Under the pieces are notes generated by a model, which had not been told where the DNA came from, searched no databases, and was given only the letters and a program-made list of their open reading frames with translations. A program made the translations under genes and the position numbers. Positions 27,204 to 36,733 of a stretch of DNA of 64,000 nt are shown in pieces (the first letter of the stretch is position 1; every line of letters begins with the position of its first letter). The stretch is from Bradyrhizobiaceae bacterium (lineage in GTDB: Bacteria; Pseudomonadota; Alphaproteobacteria; Rhizobiales; Xanthobacteraceae): contig CP078014.1 in the NCBI GenBank assembly GCA_020544565.1, forward strand, positions 2,606,016-2,670,015, given 5' to 3'.

Positions 27204-29470
27204 GCGGCGCGCCCCCCGGCATAGCGGTTCATCGCCGGAACTGTCGGCCGCGGCGCGGCGGCGGCCGTCTTCGGCGTCCGCAGCAGGCGCAGGGCGTTGG
27301 CGATGACCAGCAGCGACGAACTCGACATGGCGATCGCCGCGATCAGCGGCGTGACATAACCGAGAATGGCGATAGGCACCGCGATCATGTTGTAGATGAT
27401 GGCGAGAGCGATGTTCTCGCGGATCAGCCGTCCGGCGCGCGCGGACACGTCGATGGCGAGCGGCACCGCTTCGAGACCATCGCGCAGGAAGACGAAATCG
27501 GCGACGTTGCGGCCGATGTCGGCGGCGGTCGCGGGCGCCATCGAGACATGGGCGGCGCCGAGCGCCGGCGCGTCGTTCAAGCCGTCGCCGACCATCAGCG
27601 TCCTGTGCCCGGCGGTGGCCATCTCGGCGATGCGCGCGACCTTCTCGGACGGCAACAGCGCGGCGGCGTAGCGCCGGATGCCGAGATCGGCGGCGACATC
27701 GCGGCACGCCGCCTCGGTGTCGCCGGACAGCATTTCCACCGACCGGCCGGCCTGCTCCAGCGCCTGGATCGCCTGCGCCGCGCCGGGGCGCAGCACGTCC
27801 TCGAACCGGAACGCGGCGCACGCGCGACCGTCGCGCGCGAGAATGGTGCCGGAGCGGTGTACGTCCCCGGCCTCGTCGCCCTGCCCGAGCGCCCAGCTCG
27901 CGCGGCCGAGCCGCCAGATCGAGCCGCCCGCGCGGCCCTCGATGCCGAAACCGGGGCTCTCGGTCACTTCATCAAGGTCCGCCACCGCAGCGCGCCCGCC
28001 CGCGCTCGCGGCAATGGCCTGCGACAGCGGATGGCGCGACTGCGCGCCAAGCGCCGCCGCTATAGTCAGCAGCTCCGGCGCGATCTCTTCGGCATTGACC
28101 AGCCGCGGGCGGCCGAGCGTCAGCGTACCGGTCTTGTCGAACATCACGGCGTCGACGTCCACCAGCCGCTCCATGGCCGATCCGTCGCGCACCATCACGC
28201 CGCGCTCGAACAGACGGCGGGCGGCCACCACCTGAACGATGGGCACGGCCAGACCGAGCGCGCAGGGACAGGTGATGATCAGCACGGCGATGGCGATGGT
28301 CATCGCCCGGTGCCAGTCGCCATCGACCACCATCCAGCCGAGGAAGGTGACGAGGGCGGTCAGATGCACCACCGGCGCATACAGCGCCGAGACGCGGTCG
28401 GCGATACGGCGGTAGCGCGTGCGCCCGCCTTCCGCCGCTTCCATCATCCGCATCATCTCGGCGAGGAAGGAGTCCTCGGCGCGCGCGGTGGCTTCCAGCG
28501 TCAGCGGCCCGGTGAGGTTCAGCGTGCCCGCCCGCACCAGCGAGCCCGCCATCACCGGCTGAGGCCGGCTTTCGCCGTTGACCAGCGAGCAATCGAGATC
28601 GGACGCGCCGCCTGCCACCCGCGCATCGACGGGAATACGCTCGCCGGCCGTGATCAGGAGCCGGGTGCCCGGCGCGATCTCGCCGACCGGCCGGTAGTCG
28701 CGGCTGCCGTCGGGCGCGATCACGATCGCGCCGCGCGGCGCCAGACGCGCCAGCCCGAGCACGGCGGAGCGCGCCTTGTCGCGCATGACATGGTCGAGGG
28801 TGCGGCCGATCAGCAGAAAGAACAGCAGCGTGATCGCCGCATCGAAATAGGCGTGATCGCCGTGGGTGACGGTCTCGTACAGGCTCATGGCGTAGGCCAG
28901 CGTCACGCCGATGGCGATGGGCACATCCATGTTCATGCGGCCGTGGCGCAAGGCGCTCCACGCCGAGCGATAGAACACGCTGCCGGCCAGAACCAGAGCG
29001 GGCAAGGCGATCAGCGCCGACAGCCAGTGGAACAGGTCCCGCGTCGCGGCTTCGGCGCCCGACCATACCGACACCGACAGCAGCATGATGTTGGCGGCGG
29101 CGAAGCCGGAGATCGCCACGGCGCGCATCAGTTCCGACAAGGTGCGCTCGGTCTGCAGCCCGGCCTCGTCAAACAGATGCGGGGGATAGCCGAGCCCGGT
29201 CAGGATTTCGACCACGGGCGGCGTCGCGCTTTCCGTAAAGCGGACGGACACCCGCCGGGTCGACAGATTGACGCGGGCGCTGACCACGCCATCGAGTCGC
29301 GACAGACCCTGCTCCACGGTGCGGATGCAGGCGCCGCAATGCACGGCGGGCACCGACAGTTCGATCTGGGCAGTTCCATCGCCGAGGCTGCGGGCGGCAT
29401 GCCGCAACTCGTCGGACGACAGGCCGCCGGCCGCGGCGCCGAATTCAGCGCCTGGCGCGCAGCAGCTCAC
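27200..29470 (-). CDS. ccoI: copper-translocating P-type ATPase CcoI/FixI
   Basis: A 756-residue heavy-metal P-type ATPase. The N terminus has a Cys pair (SCCAPG) and a heavy-metal domain with VHCGACIRTVEQ (about residues 44-55). Eight membrane segments include the transport motif CPCALGL; the phosphorylation site is DKTGTLT and the hinge is GDGLNDAPAL. Members supply copper to cbb3 oxidase. The GTG start at 29470 overlaps the ccoH stop (GTGA) and the end overlaps ccoS, so the operon is tightly coupled. Confidence 0.95.
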   Translation of the reverse strand: MSCCAPGAEFGAAAGGLSSDELRHAARSLGDGTAQIELSVPAVHCGACIRTVEQGLSRLDGVVSARVNLSTRRVSVRFTESATPPVVEILTGLGYPPHLFDEAGLQTERTLSELMRAVAISGFAAANIMLLSVSVWSGAEAATRDLFHWLSALIALPALVLAGSVFYRSAWSALRHGRMNMDVPIAIGVTLAYAMSLYETVTHGDHAYFDAAITLLFFLLIGRTLDHVMRDKARSAVLGLARLAPRGAIVIAPDGSRDYRPVGEIAPGTRLLITAGERIPVDARVAGGASDLDCSLVNGESRPQPVMAGSLVRAGTLNLTGPLTLEATARAEDSFLAEMMRMMEAAEGGRTRYRRIADRVSALYAPVVHLTALVTFLGWMVVDGDWHRAMTIAIAVLIITCPCALGLAVPIVQVVAARRLFERGVMVRDGSAMERLVDVDAVMFDKTGTLTLGRPRLVNAEEIAPELLTIAAALGAQSRHPLSQAIAASAGGRAAVADLDEVTESPGFGIEGRAGGSIWRLGRASWALGQGDEAGDVHRSGTILARDGRACAAFRFEDVLRPGAAQAIQALEQAGRSVEMLSGDTEAACRDVAADLGIRRYAAALLPSEKVARIAEMATAGHRTLMVGDGLNDAPALGAAHVSMAPATAADIGRNVADFVFLRDGLEAVPLAIDVSARAGRLIRENIALAIIYNMIAVPIAILGYVTPLIAAIAMSSSSLLVIANALRLLRTPKTAAAAPRPTVPAMNRYAGGRAA

Positions 29471-29961
29471 TGAATGACTCCGTTGACGAGCTTGAGCCGC
29501 CGCGTGTCGCGATAGGGATGCTCAAGGCCGACCTCGGCATGGACCTCGACGATCCACTGGCCGTCGCGCACCGCGACCGGGGCCGCCATCGCGCCGTCGG
29601 CACGACCGGTCAGAACCACCTCCTGGTCTTCGGAGGCATAGGCCGGACGGCGGAAGCTGATGGTGGCGCGTTTCGCCGTCACCACATTGCCGGCCTTGTC
29701 CTTGAGGCGGTAGCTGACCGTACCGTTGGCGATGACCAGTTCCGAGGTCCAGCCGAGCGCGGCCTGGGCGCGGCCCTCGGCCGCCTTCTCGTTGAACTGC
29801 TGGCTCGCCACATAAGTGTTCTCGACGACGAAGCCGGTCCAGCTCGATCGGGCGAAGAAGGCCATGGTCAGGTTGACGACGATGATGAGCGAAAAGAAGC
29901 TCACCATGATCGCCAGCATGTGCCAGCCCGTAAACTCCCGCTTCCTGCTCACTGTGCTCAT
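29467..29961 (-). CDS. ccoH: FixH/CcoH family assembly protein
   Basis: A 164-residue protein with one N-terminal helix (MLAIMVSFFSLIIVVNLTMA, about residues 15-34) and a periplasmic beta-rich domain. NTYVASQQFNEKAAEG and the end HPYRDTRRLKLVNG fit the FixH family, which is required for cbb3 oxidase assembly. Its start overlaps the ccoG stop (ATGA) and its stop overlaps the ccoI start. Confidence 0.92.
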   Translation of the reverse strand: MSTVSRKREFTGWHMLAIMVSFFSLIIVVNLTMAFFARSSWTGFVVENTYVASQQFNEKAAEGRAQAALGWTSELVIANGTVSYRLKDKAGNVVTAKRATISFRRPAYASEDQEVVLTGRADGAMAAPVAVRDGQWIVEVHAEVGLEHPYRDTRRLKLVNGVIQ

Positions 29962-31523
29962 TTGCCCGCCTCCGGCGCATCGAATGTGGCATCGTAATGG
30001 TCGCTCTCAAAGCTCGATTTGTCCTCGACCACGAACCGGAAGTGCTGGGTCGGGCCGGCGACCTTCTCGCGCGGCTGGCGCACGAAGACCTTGAGCGTCT
30101 TGAGCCGGTCCGGCTCGACCTGGACGGAGAACGACGTCGACGGCGGCTGGTCCATGCCGAGAACGGTCATCTCCCCGCCCGGCAGGCCCTGCATGCTGAC
30201 CACGAGGGTGCGCGGCTCGGGGATCATGTTGAGCAGCTTCATCGTATAGCCGTTGCGGATCGAGCCGTCGGCCAGCACGACGAACTGCGGATTGCGATCC
30301 GCCAGCACGTTGACCTGCAGCCGGTCGCGCGTGAGCAGCGCAACGAGCAGGCCGAGCCCCACCAGCGACCATGCCGCGAAATAGATCAGGGTGCGCGGCC
30401 GCAGCAGCTTCTTCACATGGAAGGTCGAGATCTTGTCCGACAGCTTGCCGCTGGCATCGTGCACCCGGCGAGGATCGACGGCCGAGGTGCCGCCCGCCGT
30501 CGCCAGCGCCATGTTGGACTGGTACTCCGCCAGCGTCGCGTAGGCGATCAGCCCGCGCGGCTTGCCGATCTTGTCCATGACGGCGTCGCAGGCGTCGATG
30601 CACAGCGCGCAGGTGATGCATTCGAGTTGCTGGCCGTCGCGGATGTCGATGCCCATGGGGCAAACCGCGACGCAGGCGTTGCAGTCGACGCAATCGCCCA
30701 CCGCCTGCCCGGCGGCTGCGACCTTCTTGGCGTGGCGCGAACGCGGTTCGCCGCGCCAGTCGTTGTAGGTGACGGTCAGCGAATTTTCGTCGAGCATCGA
30801 CGCCTGAATGCGCGGCCACGGGCACATATAGGTGCAGACCTGCTCGCGCATCAGCCCGCCGAAGATGTAGGTGGTGGCCGTCAGAACCGCGATCGTGATG
30901 TAGGCTACCGCCGCCGCATGACCGGTGACCAGGTCACGCAGCAATGTCGGCGCATCGGCGAAATAGAAAATCCACGCGCCGCCGGTTCCGACCGCGATAA
31001 CCAGCCAGATCAGGTGCTTGGATACCCGCTTGACCGCCTTCCCCGCCGACCACGGCGCAGCATCGAGCTTGATCTGGGCGTTGCGATCGCCTTCGACAGC
31101 GCGTTCGACCGCGAGGAACAGATCGACCCACACGGTCTGGGGACAGGTGTAGCCGCACCACGCGCGCCCGACCGTCGATGTCAGCAGGAACAGCCCGAAC
31201 CCCGCCATGATCAGCAGGCCGGCGACGAAGTACAATTCCTGCGGCCAGATTTCGATCGGGAAGAAATAGAACCGCCGGTTGGCGAGATCGACCAGCACCG
31301 CCTGATTGGGCGCATAGGGGCCACGGTCCCAGCGCAGCCACGGCGTCAGGTAATAGATGCCGAGCGTGATCAGCATCACCAACCATTTGAAGCGCCGGAA
31401 CTGGCCTTCGGCCCGCTTCGGGAAGATCTTCTTGCGCGCGGCGTAGAGCGGCTGGCGCACCCGCGCTGAGTTGACCGCGGTGGCGTCAAACGTCTCGATG
31501 TCCGACGTGTCGAGCATGTCCAT
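29958..31523 (-). CDS. ccoG: cytochrome c oxidase accessory protein CcoG (FixG/RdxA)
   Basis: A 521-residue membrane iron-sulfur protein. Five hydrophobic segments are visible, with the two ferredoxin-type motifs CVDCNACVAVCPMGID and CITCALCIDACD in between, and a C-terminal IgG-like periplasmic domain. The N-terminal ARKKIFPKRAEGQFRRFKW is typical. CcoG is a cupric reductase used in cbb3 assembly. AGGAG precedes ATG 31523, and a FixK/FNR-like site is 65 bases further up (31588-31601). It opens the ccoGHIS operon. Confidence 0.95.
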   Translation of the reverse strand: MDMLDTSDIETFDATAVNSARVRQPLYAARKKIFPKRAEGQFRRFKWLVMLITLGIYYLTPWLRWDRGPYAPNQAVLVDLANRRFYFFPIEIWPQELYFVAGLLIMAGFGLFLLTSTVGRAWCGYTCPQTVWVDLFLAVERAVEGDRNAQIKLDAAPWSAGKAVKRVSKHLIWLVIAVGTGGAWIFYFADAPTLLRDLVTGHAAAVAYITIAVLTATTYIFGGLMREQVCTYMCPWPRIQASMLDENSLTVTYNDWRGEPRSRHAKKVAAAGQAVGDCVDCNACVAVCPMGIDIRDGQQLECITCALCIDACDAVMDKIGKPRGLIAYATLAEYQSNMALATAGGTSAVDPRRVHDASGKLSDKISTFHVKKLLRPRTLIYFAAWSLVGLGLLVALLTRDRLQVNVLADRNPQFVVLADGSIRNGYTMKLLNMIPEPRTLVVSMQGLPGGEMTVLGMDQPPSTSFSVQVEPDRLKTLKVFVRQPREKVAGPTQHFRFVVEDKSSFESDHYDATFDAPEAGK

Positions 31524-31587
31524 GTTCTCCTGCCGGCGCTCCCCACGGGAGCGCCGTTACTCCTTCACATGTCACCGCCCCGTCGGA

Positions 31588-31601
31588 CCGATCCTCATCA
31601 A
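31588..31601 (-). promoter_or_regulatory. possible FixK/FNR-type site upstream of ccoG
   Basis: On the minus strand the sequence reads TTGATGAGGATCGG. The left half TTGAT is perfect; the right half ATCGG departs from ATCAA at two bases. It lies about 65 bases before the ccoG start codon, between the ccoP terminator and ccoG, where such a site would be expected. Confidence 0.4.
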
Positions 31602-31652
31602 CCCCGGCAACCGATGCCTTGCGGCCGGCGCCGTATCCCGAGGGGCCGATCC

Positions 31653-31678
31653 TCAAAACCCGCGATCCCCACCGCGGG
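31653..31678 (-). terminator. rho-independent terminator after ccoP
   Basis: On the minus strand the stem CCCGCG (31673-31678) pairs with CGCGGG (31659-31664) around an 8-base loop and is followed by TTTTGAGG. It separates the ccoNOQP and ccoGHIS operons. Confidence 0.62.
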
Positions 31679-31708
31679 CCTCCGCTTGTCAGACCAGACG
31701 TGGTCTTC

Positions 31709-32578
31709 CTATTTGCCGCCTCCGAGCGAGTGGACGTAAACCGTCAGTTCCTTGACGGTGGTATCGCCGAGACGCACGCCCCACGCCGGCATGACGCCGT
31801 GCTTCGGCGACTTGATCTGCGCGGCGATGGCCGCCGGCGCCGATCCGTACAGCCAGATCGCGTCAGTCAGGTTGGGCGCGCCGACCTCGTGGTTGCCCTT
31901 GGCGTCGTCGCCGTGGCAGGCGGCGCAGTTCTGGGCGAACAGCTCCTTGCCGGCGGCGATGTCTGCGGCCTTGGCGTTTCCGGCGTGGCCGGTCAGCGAC
32001 GCCACGAAAGACGCGACCTGCGTAATCTGCGCCGGCTGCAGCATGCCGGCGAAAGCCGGCATTTCGGAGACCCGGGTGTTCGGATCTTCCGTATAGCGCA
32101 CGCCATGGGCGATGGTCTGCTGAATGTCCTGGGGCGTGCCGCCCCACAGCCACTCGTCATCGTTCAGGTTCGGAAAGCCGGGAGAGCCCTGCGCGCCGGA
32201 GCCATGGCACTGCACGCAGTTGACCTTGAACGCGGCCGCGCCCGCCGCCACCGCGAAGGTGCGCAGCTTGTCGTCGGCGATGATCTCGGTGACCGACTTG
32301 GCCTCGATCGCCTTGATGTAGTCCGCCTTGCTCGCCTTCACCGCCGCCAGTTCCGTCGCGATGTCGTGGCGGCTGGAATAGCCGAGCAGCCCCGTCGTCG
32401 CCGTGCGGATCATCGGCCACGCCGGATAGGCGATGGTGTAGATCACCGCCCACACCACGGTGACGTAGAAGGTGATCAGCCACCACCGCGGCATCGGATT
32501 GTCGAGTTCCTTGATGCCGTCCCAGTCATGACCGGTCGTGGCGACGCCGGAAATCTCGTCGATGTGCTTTTCACTCAT
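31709..32578 (-). CDS. ccoP: cbb3-type cytochrome c oxidase subunit III (CcoP)
   Basis: A 289-residue diheme cytochrome c. The N terminus has GVATTGHDWDGIKELDNPMP followed by one transmembrane helix (about residues 34-54), then two heme-binding sites, CVQCH (about 130) and CAACH (about 217), each with a downstream Met. It passes electrons from soluble cytochrome c towards CcoO and CcoN. ATG 32578 starts one base before the ccoQ stop ends, and AAGGAC stands upstream. It ends at a terminator. Confidence 0.96.
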   Translation of the reverse strand: MSEKHIDEISGVATTGHDWDGIKELDNPMPRWWLITFYVTVVWAVIYTIAYPAWPMIRTATTGLLGYSSRHDIATELAAVKASKADYIKAIEAKSVTEIIADDKLRTFAVAAGAAAFKVNCVQCHGSGAQGSPGFPNLNDDEWLWGGTPQDIQQTIAHGVRYTEDPNTRVSEMPAFAGMLQPAQITQVASFVASLTGHAGNAKAADIAAGKELFAQNCAACHGDDAKGNHEVGAPNLTDAIWLYGSAPAAIAAQIKSPKHGVMPAWGVRLGDTTVKELTVYVHSLGGGK

Positions 32579-32579
32579 G

Positions 32580-32732
32580 TCAGTCGTCCTTGAAAGGGAT
32601 CTGGGCGGCGTCATCGGCGATGGCGCGGCTGCCGGGACGGAATGCGAAAATCACCGCGCCGATGAAGAAGGCCGTCATCGCCAGCAAACCCCAGCTGTCG
32701 GCCAGCAGGCGCAGGGTGGAGTAGGTTTCCAT
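32580..32732 (-). CDS. ccoQ: cbb3-type cytochrome c oxidase subunit CcoQ
   Basis: A 50-residue protein read on the minus strand: it begins METYSTLRLLADSWGLLA, has one transmembrane helix (about residues 15-32) ending in FAFRPGSR, and closes IPFKDD. CcoQ/FixQ is the small subunit that stabilises the oxidase. It lies between ccoO and ccoP with tight spacing (10 bases from ccoO; ccoP starts right at its end). GGAGGAG stands before the ATG. It is short enough to be missed by length-based gene finding. Confidence 0.94.
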   Translation of the reverse strand: METYSTLRLLADSWGLLAMTAFFIGAVIFAFRPGSRAIADDAAQIPFKDD

Positions 32733-32742
32733 CCGCTCCTCC

Positions 32743-33474
32743 TCAGCGATAGCCGGCGGCGGCGTCGTAGGTCGAGAAATTGACCAGCGTGCCGAGCATC
32801 TGGAGATAGGCCACCAGCGCGTCCATTTCGGTCAGCGCCTGCTTGTTGCCGTCGAAATCGCCGACCTTGACCTTGGGATAGCGCGCCTCCAGCCCCTTGG
32901 TGTCGGCATCCGGATCGGCCTGCGCCCGCATGTCCGCCGCGGCATTGGCGATCATGTCATCGGTGTAGGGCACGCCGACGCGGCGGTTGGCGACGAGATG
33001 AGCCGAAATGCCCTTGGTCTGGAGCGGCGTATCCTTGAGGAAGGCATAGCTCGGCATCACCGATTCCGGCACCACCGAACGCGGATCGATCATGTGCTGG
33101 ACATGCCACTCGTTCGAGTAGCGCTGGCCGACGCGGGCCAGGTCCGGACCGGTGCGCTTCGACCCCCACTGGAACGAGTGATCATACATCGATTCCGCCG
33201 CGAGGCTGTAATGGCCGTAGCGCTCGACCTCGTCGCGGAACGGCCGGATCATCTGCGAGTGGCAGGTATAGCAGCCCTCGCGGACGTAGATGTCGCGCCC
33301 GGCGAGTTCGAGCGGCGTGTAGGGACGCATGCCCTCGACCTTCTCGATGGTGTTCTGCAGGTAGAATAGCGGCACGATCTGCACGAGACCGCCCACCGTC
33401 ACCACGAGCAGCGACAGGATCAGCAGCAGCGTCGCGTTCTTTTCGAGCTTGGAATGATTCATCAGGAAAGACAT
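32743..33474 (-). CDS. ccoO: cbb3-type cytochrome c oxidase subunit II (CcoO)
   Basis: A 243-residue monoheme cytochrome c with an N-terminal transmembrane helix (about residues 12-34, [20 protein letters not shown]) and the heme site CYTCHSQM (about 68-75). [18 protein letters not shown] and [14 protein letters not shown] are hallmark segments, and [12 protein letters not shown] near the C terminus is typical. AGGAG precedes ATG 33474, which lies 12 bases after the ccoN stop. Confidence 0.96.
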   Translation of the reverse strand: MSFLMNHSKLEKNATLLLILSLLVVTVGGLVQIVPLFYLQNTIEKVEGMRPYTPLELAGRDIYVREGCYTCHSQMIRPFRDEVERYGHYSLAAESMYDHSFQWGSKRTGPDLARVGQRYSNEWHVQHMIDPRSVVPESVMPSYAFLKDTPLQTKGISAHLVANRRVGVPYTDDMIANAAADMRAQADPDADTKGLEARYPKVKVGDFDGNKQALTEMDALVAYLQMLGTLVNFSTYDAAAGYR

Positions 33475-33486
33475 GGATAGCGCTCC

Positions 33487-35109
33487 TTACTGCGCAGGCT
33501 GCGCGACGGCGCCGCCCGAAGGCAGCGTCCCGCCCATCGGCGCCTCATCACGGATCCGGCCGCGAATGGTCTGGTAGACGTTCCACACCATCACGAAGCC
33601 ACCGATCATGTAGAGCGTCCCGCCGAGCGCGCGCATCACGTAATAGGGGTGCATGGCGGCCACGGTCTCGGCGAAGGAGTAGACCAGGAAGCCCTGCTCA
33701 TCGTATTCGCGCCACATCAGGCCCTGCATGATGCCGGACACCCACATCGACGAGGCGTAGAGCACGATGCCGAGCGTCGCCAGCCAGAAGTGCCAGTTGA
33801 CCATGCGGATCGAATAGAGCCGCTCGCGGTCCCACAGCTTCGGCGCCAGGAAGTACACGGCGGCGAAGGTGATCATGCCGTTCCAGCCCAGCGCGCCGGC
33901 GTGAACGTGGGCGATGGTCCAGTCGGTATAATGCGAGAGCGCGTTGACCGCCTTGATCGACAGCATCGGGCCTTCGAACGTGGCCATGCCGTAGAAGGCC
34001 AGCGCGGCGACCATCAGGCGCACGATCGGATCGGTCCGGATCAGGTCCCACCGGCCCGACAGCGTCATCAGGCCGTTGATCATGCCGCCCCACGACGGCA
34101 TCCACAGCATGATGGAGAACACCATGCCGAGCGTCTGCACCCAGTCGGGCACCGCGGTGTAATGCAGGTGGTGCGGACCAGCCCAGATATAGAGGAAGAT
34201 CAGCGACCAGAAGTGCACCACCGACAGCCGATAGGAATAGATCGGCCGGTTCACCTGCTTGGGGATGAAGTAGTACATCATCGCCAGGAACGGCACCGTC
34301 AGGAAGAACGCCACCGCGTTATGGCCGTACCACCACTGCGTGACGGCATCCTGCACACCCGAAAACGCCGAGTAGCTCTTGGAGCCGACGAACGACACCG
34401 GCACCGCCAGATTGTTGACGATGTGCAGCATCGCGATGGTGATGATGAAGGACATGTAGAACCAGTTGGCGACGTAGATGTGCGGCTCCTTCCGCCGCAG
34501 CACGGTGCCCATGAACACGAGGAGATAGGCGACCCAGACGATGGTCAGCCACAGGTCGACGTACCATTCCGGTTCGGCGTATTCGCGCGACTGGGTGATG
34601 CCGAGCAGGTAGCCGGTCGCCGCCATCACGATGAAGAACTGGTAGCCCCAGAACACGAACCAGGCGAGGTCGCCGCCGAACAGGCGGGCGCGGCAGGTTC
34701 GCTGCACCACATAGAACGAGCTCGCGATCAGCGCGTTGCCGCCGAATGCGAAAATCACCGCCGAGGTATGCAGCGGGCGGGCCCGGCCGAAATTCAGCCA
34801 CGGCTCGAAGTTGAGATGGGGGAAGGCCAGCTGCACGGCGATGACCACGCCGACCAGGAAGCCGACGACGCCCCAGAACACCGTGGCGATGACGCCGTAA
34901 CGGATCGGCTCATCCATATAGGACGCTTCGTCGACGGGGGCTTCGGGCGCGAAGCTGGCGTTGCGCATCAGAGCGACCGTAAAGGCCGCCAGCACGAAAA
35001 ACGCGATCCACATGTGCTGCCGGAACGGATCGTCGGCGGCGAAGGCTGCGCCCAAAAGGGCGATAAACGCCAACAGTCCAGCGAGGATGATCCTAATAGC
35101 GTGCTTCAT
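33487..35109 (-). CDS. ccoN: cbb3-type cytochrome c oxidase subunit I (CcoN)
   Basis: A 540-residue catalytic subunit with about 12-14 membrane helices. The ligands are in place: [14 protein letters not shown] (heme b His), [11 protein letters not shown] (CuB His), [13 protein letters not shown] (CuB His pair) and [13 protein letters not shown] (heme b3 and b His). It reduces oxygen at very low concentrations. ATG 35109 is chosen because GGGGGAC lies 7 bases upstream; ATG 35127 in frame has no such site. A FixK/FNR site lies about 91 bases further up. Confidence 0.96.
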   Translation of the reverse strand: MKHAIRIILAGLLAFIALLGAAFAADDPFRQHMWIAFFVLAAFTVALMRNASFAPEAPVDEASYMDEPIRYGVIATVFWGVVGFLVGVVIAVQLAFPHLNFEPWLNFGRARPLHTSAVIFAFGGNALIASSFYVVQRTCRARLFGGDLAWFVFWGYQFFIVMAATGYLLGITQSREYAEPEWYVDLWLTIVWVAYLLVFMGTVLRRKEPHIYVANWFYMSFIITIAMLHIVNNLAVPVSFVGSKSYSAFSGVQDAVTQWWYGHNAVAFFLTVPFLAMMYYFIPKQVNRPIYSYRLSVVHFWSLIFLYIWAGPHHLHYTAVPDWVQTLGMVFSIMLWMPSWGGMINGLMTLSGRWDLIRTDPIVRLMVAALAFYGMATFEGPMLSIKAVNALSHYTDWTIAHVHAGALGWNGMITFAAVYFLAPKLWDRERLYSIRMVNWHFWLATLGIVLYASSMWVSGIMQGLMWREYDEQGFLVYSFAETVAAMHPYYVMRALGGTLYMIGGFVMVWNVYQTIRGRIRDEAPMGGTLPSGGAVAQPAQ

Positions 35110-35199
35110 GAAGCCGTCCCCCGACATGATTCGCAATGGCCCGCGCCCTGGGGCGCCTGCCGCAGAGTTACCTTATTTCGTGCGCCGCACAATCGCGCT

Positions 35200-35213
35200 T
35201 TGACTCAGCTCAA
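35200..35213 (-). promoter_or_regulatory. FixK/FNR-type site upstream of ccoNOQP
   Basis: The sequence TTGACTCAGCTCAA has the TTGA-N6-TCAA form bound by FixK2/FNR/Anr proteins. It ends 91 bases before the ccoN start codon, which fits an activator site at about -40 with a leader of some 50 bases. Control by oxygen through FixK is well known for this operon in rhizobia. Confidence 0.72.
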
Positions 35214-35696
35214 GGACTGAAAATACCGCCCGGTTCAGCCTGTAGCATAAGGCGCTTATCCGATCAGCCGGGAAAGAGCCCCGCATAACCCCGGTCCGGG
35301 CGCCGGGCCGCCGAACCAATCCGGCGTTCGGGCATGAACAAATTTCCAGCGCGGGCCAAGTTGCACGTGCATGTCCGATGACATGTCCATCCATAGTTGC
35401 ATCAGACCCGCGACATTCGCCGGCAGCCTTTTCGGCGCGGACCGACGAACGCTCTTATGTCATTGAAACTACGATACAATAGACTGAGTGATCGATAACC
35501 GGTGCGCGGAAAAACGCCCTTGGCCGTGCCGGGTCCCGGTCATGCTACCCCGCCAGAAACACCAGCCGTAGTCGCCGAAATCCAATAGCCTCCGCATGGC
35601 TCGGGCAATTCCTTTCAGACAGGAATAAAGGATCAAACAGGGGCGTAGTCCGGCTTTCGCGACGCCCACCATCGCCATCACAGAATCCGTCACCAA
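35214..35696. other. intergenic stretch without a recognisable gene
   Basis: This 480-base stretch between the ccoN control region and the degraded transporter genes has short open frames only. None resembles a known protein. The base composition falls compared with the oxidase operon. It is probably the edge of the accessory zone. Confidence 0.5.
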
Positions 35697-35761
35697 ACGG
35701 GCCAAGAATCACGACGGCCAAGAATCACGACGGCCAACAATCACAACGGCTAAGGATCGCG
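35697..35761 (+). repeat. four imperfect 16-bp tandem repeats
   Basis: The unit ACGGCCAAGAATCACG occurs at 35697-35713 (one extra G), 35714-35729, 35730-35745 (two changes) and 35746-35761 (four changes). The array forms the out-of-context tail of the truncated livK frame, so it lies exactly at a break point. Confidence 0.8.
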
Positions 35762-36140
35762 AAGAATGTATGGGCTGGCAGGTGCCGCTGGAGACATAGC
35801 CGACGACCACATCGAACCCGCGCTTCTGAACAAGATTGCGGAACTCCGCGACCTGCTTGTTGTTGCCGCCCGCTTCATCGATGAATTCGACCTCAATCCG
35901 CGCTCCGGCCAGGCCTTTCGAATTATAGGGCGCGGGCAGTGTGCCGTTGTTGATCGCATCAACGATGATTTCCGCGCCGCTCTGCGCCGGAATCCCCATC
36001 GAGGCCGCCGCGCCGCCGGTCAGAAAGCCGGGGATCGCGATCCGCACCGTGTCCCGCGCCGATGCCGCCGTCGATGTTAGCGCCACCAGACCGGCGGCAA
36101 GCATGGCCATTCTCATATTCTGTTTCATCCCCAACTCCAT
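35709..36140 (-). pseudogene. truncated branched-chain amino-acid ABC transporter binding protein
   Basis: The first about 120 residues are a normal LivK-type start: a signal peptide (MAMLAAGLVALTSTAASA), then DTVRIAIPGFLTGGAAASMG and GARIEVEFIDEAGGNNKQV. At GYVSSGTC the similarity ends and a short unrelated tail from the tandem repeats follows, so about 270 residues are missing. It belongs with the other liv fragments upstream (36612-37745). Confidence 0.8.
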
Positions 36141-36611
36141 TTTGTGTTCTTGGTTGTCACCCGGCCTCGGAGCATTCCATCGCGCAGCGGAATGCGATGC
36201 CCCGCGCCGTCGCCGCTCTTGAACCCACCGGGCTCTTCATGGCCCGCATCAACCCGTCTTCCGCGCGATTGCGGCGACGTGCCCAAAGCGGCGATGTGAA
36301 AGGTAGGCTGCTTCTTCTCAGGCGGTAATTGGCAGAAAAGGTACATCCATTGTGCAAAAAAGGGCTGCCGATCACCGCGCCCGCGCATGCGCAAGCGACG
36401 TTCGGAAACGGCGATGTTGCGGAACGCCGCACCAGCGCGTTGCAGCTTCGCGTTTCCCAAAAATGATGTGAGACGAGTGCGGAGCCGCAATCGCGCGCAA
36501 GATACCGCCGGTGATCGGCGCTTGCGGAAATGCGCTTGCTGTCGGGACGACTGCACAGCCGTCGTCTTCCCCGAAAGGGAGACGACAGATGGTTGACAAG
36601 ACTTAGGCGGT
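36141..36611. other. unassigned insert between livF and livK remnants
   Basis: A 470-base stretch joined at one side to the broken livF gene and at the other to the livK upstream region. Minus-strand frames are open but give no protein that I recognise, and no terminal inverted repeats of an insertion sequence are visible. It may be a remnant of mobile DNA. Confidence 0.4.
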
Positions 36612-36730
36612 TTTCCGGCGCCGTTGCGCCCCAGGAGACCGCATAGCGTATGGGATTCGACACGCAGATGAACGTCAGTGAGAATGTCCGCCCCGTTGAT
36701 CTTGACGCAAACCCCGCCCATCGTCAGCAT
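36612..36730 (-). pseudogene. 5' remnant of a LivF-type ABC ATPase gene
   Basis: The first 40 residues, including INGADILTDVHLRVESH and the Walker A GLLGRNGAGK, are those of a branched-chain amino-acid transporter ATPase of LivF type. The frame then runs into unrelated sequence just after the Lys of Walker A. It starts 3 bases after the end of the livM::livG fusion. Confidence 0.75.
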
Positions 36731-36733
36731 GAT

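Noticed and set aside
35469..35705. A 78-residue minus-strand frame upstream of the livK remnant
   Set aside because: It has no ribosome site and no likeness that I can name; it overlaps the tandem repeat edge.
36125..36730. A 201-residue minus-strand frame starting in livF
   Set aside because: Only its first 40 residues are LivF; the remainder is unrelated sequence behind a break, so it is listed as a remnant and not as one gene.
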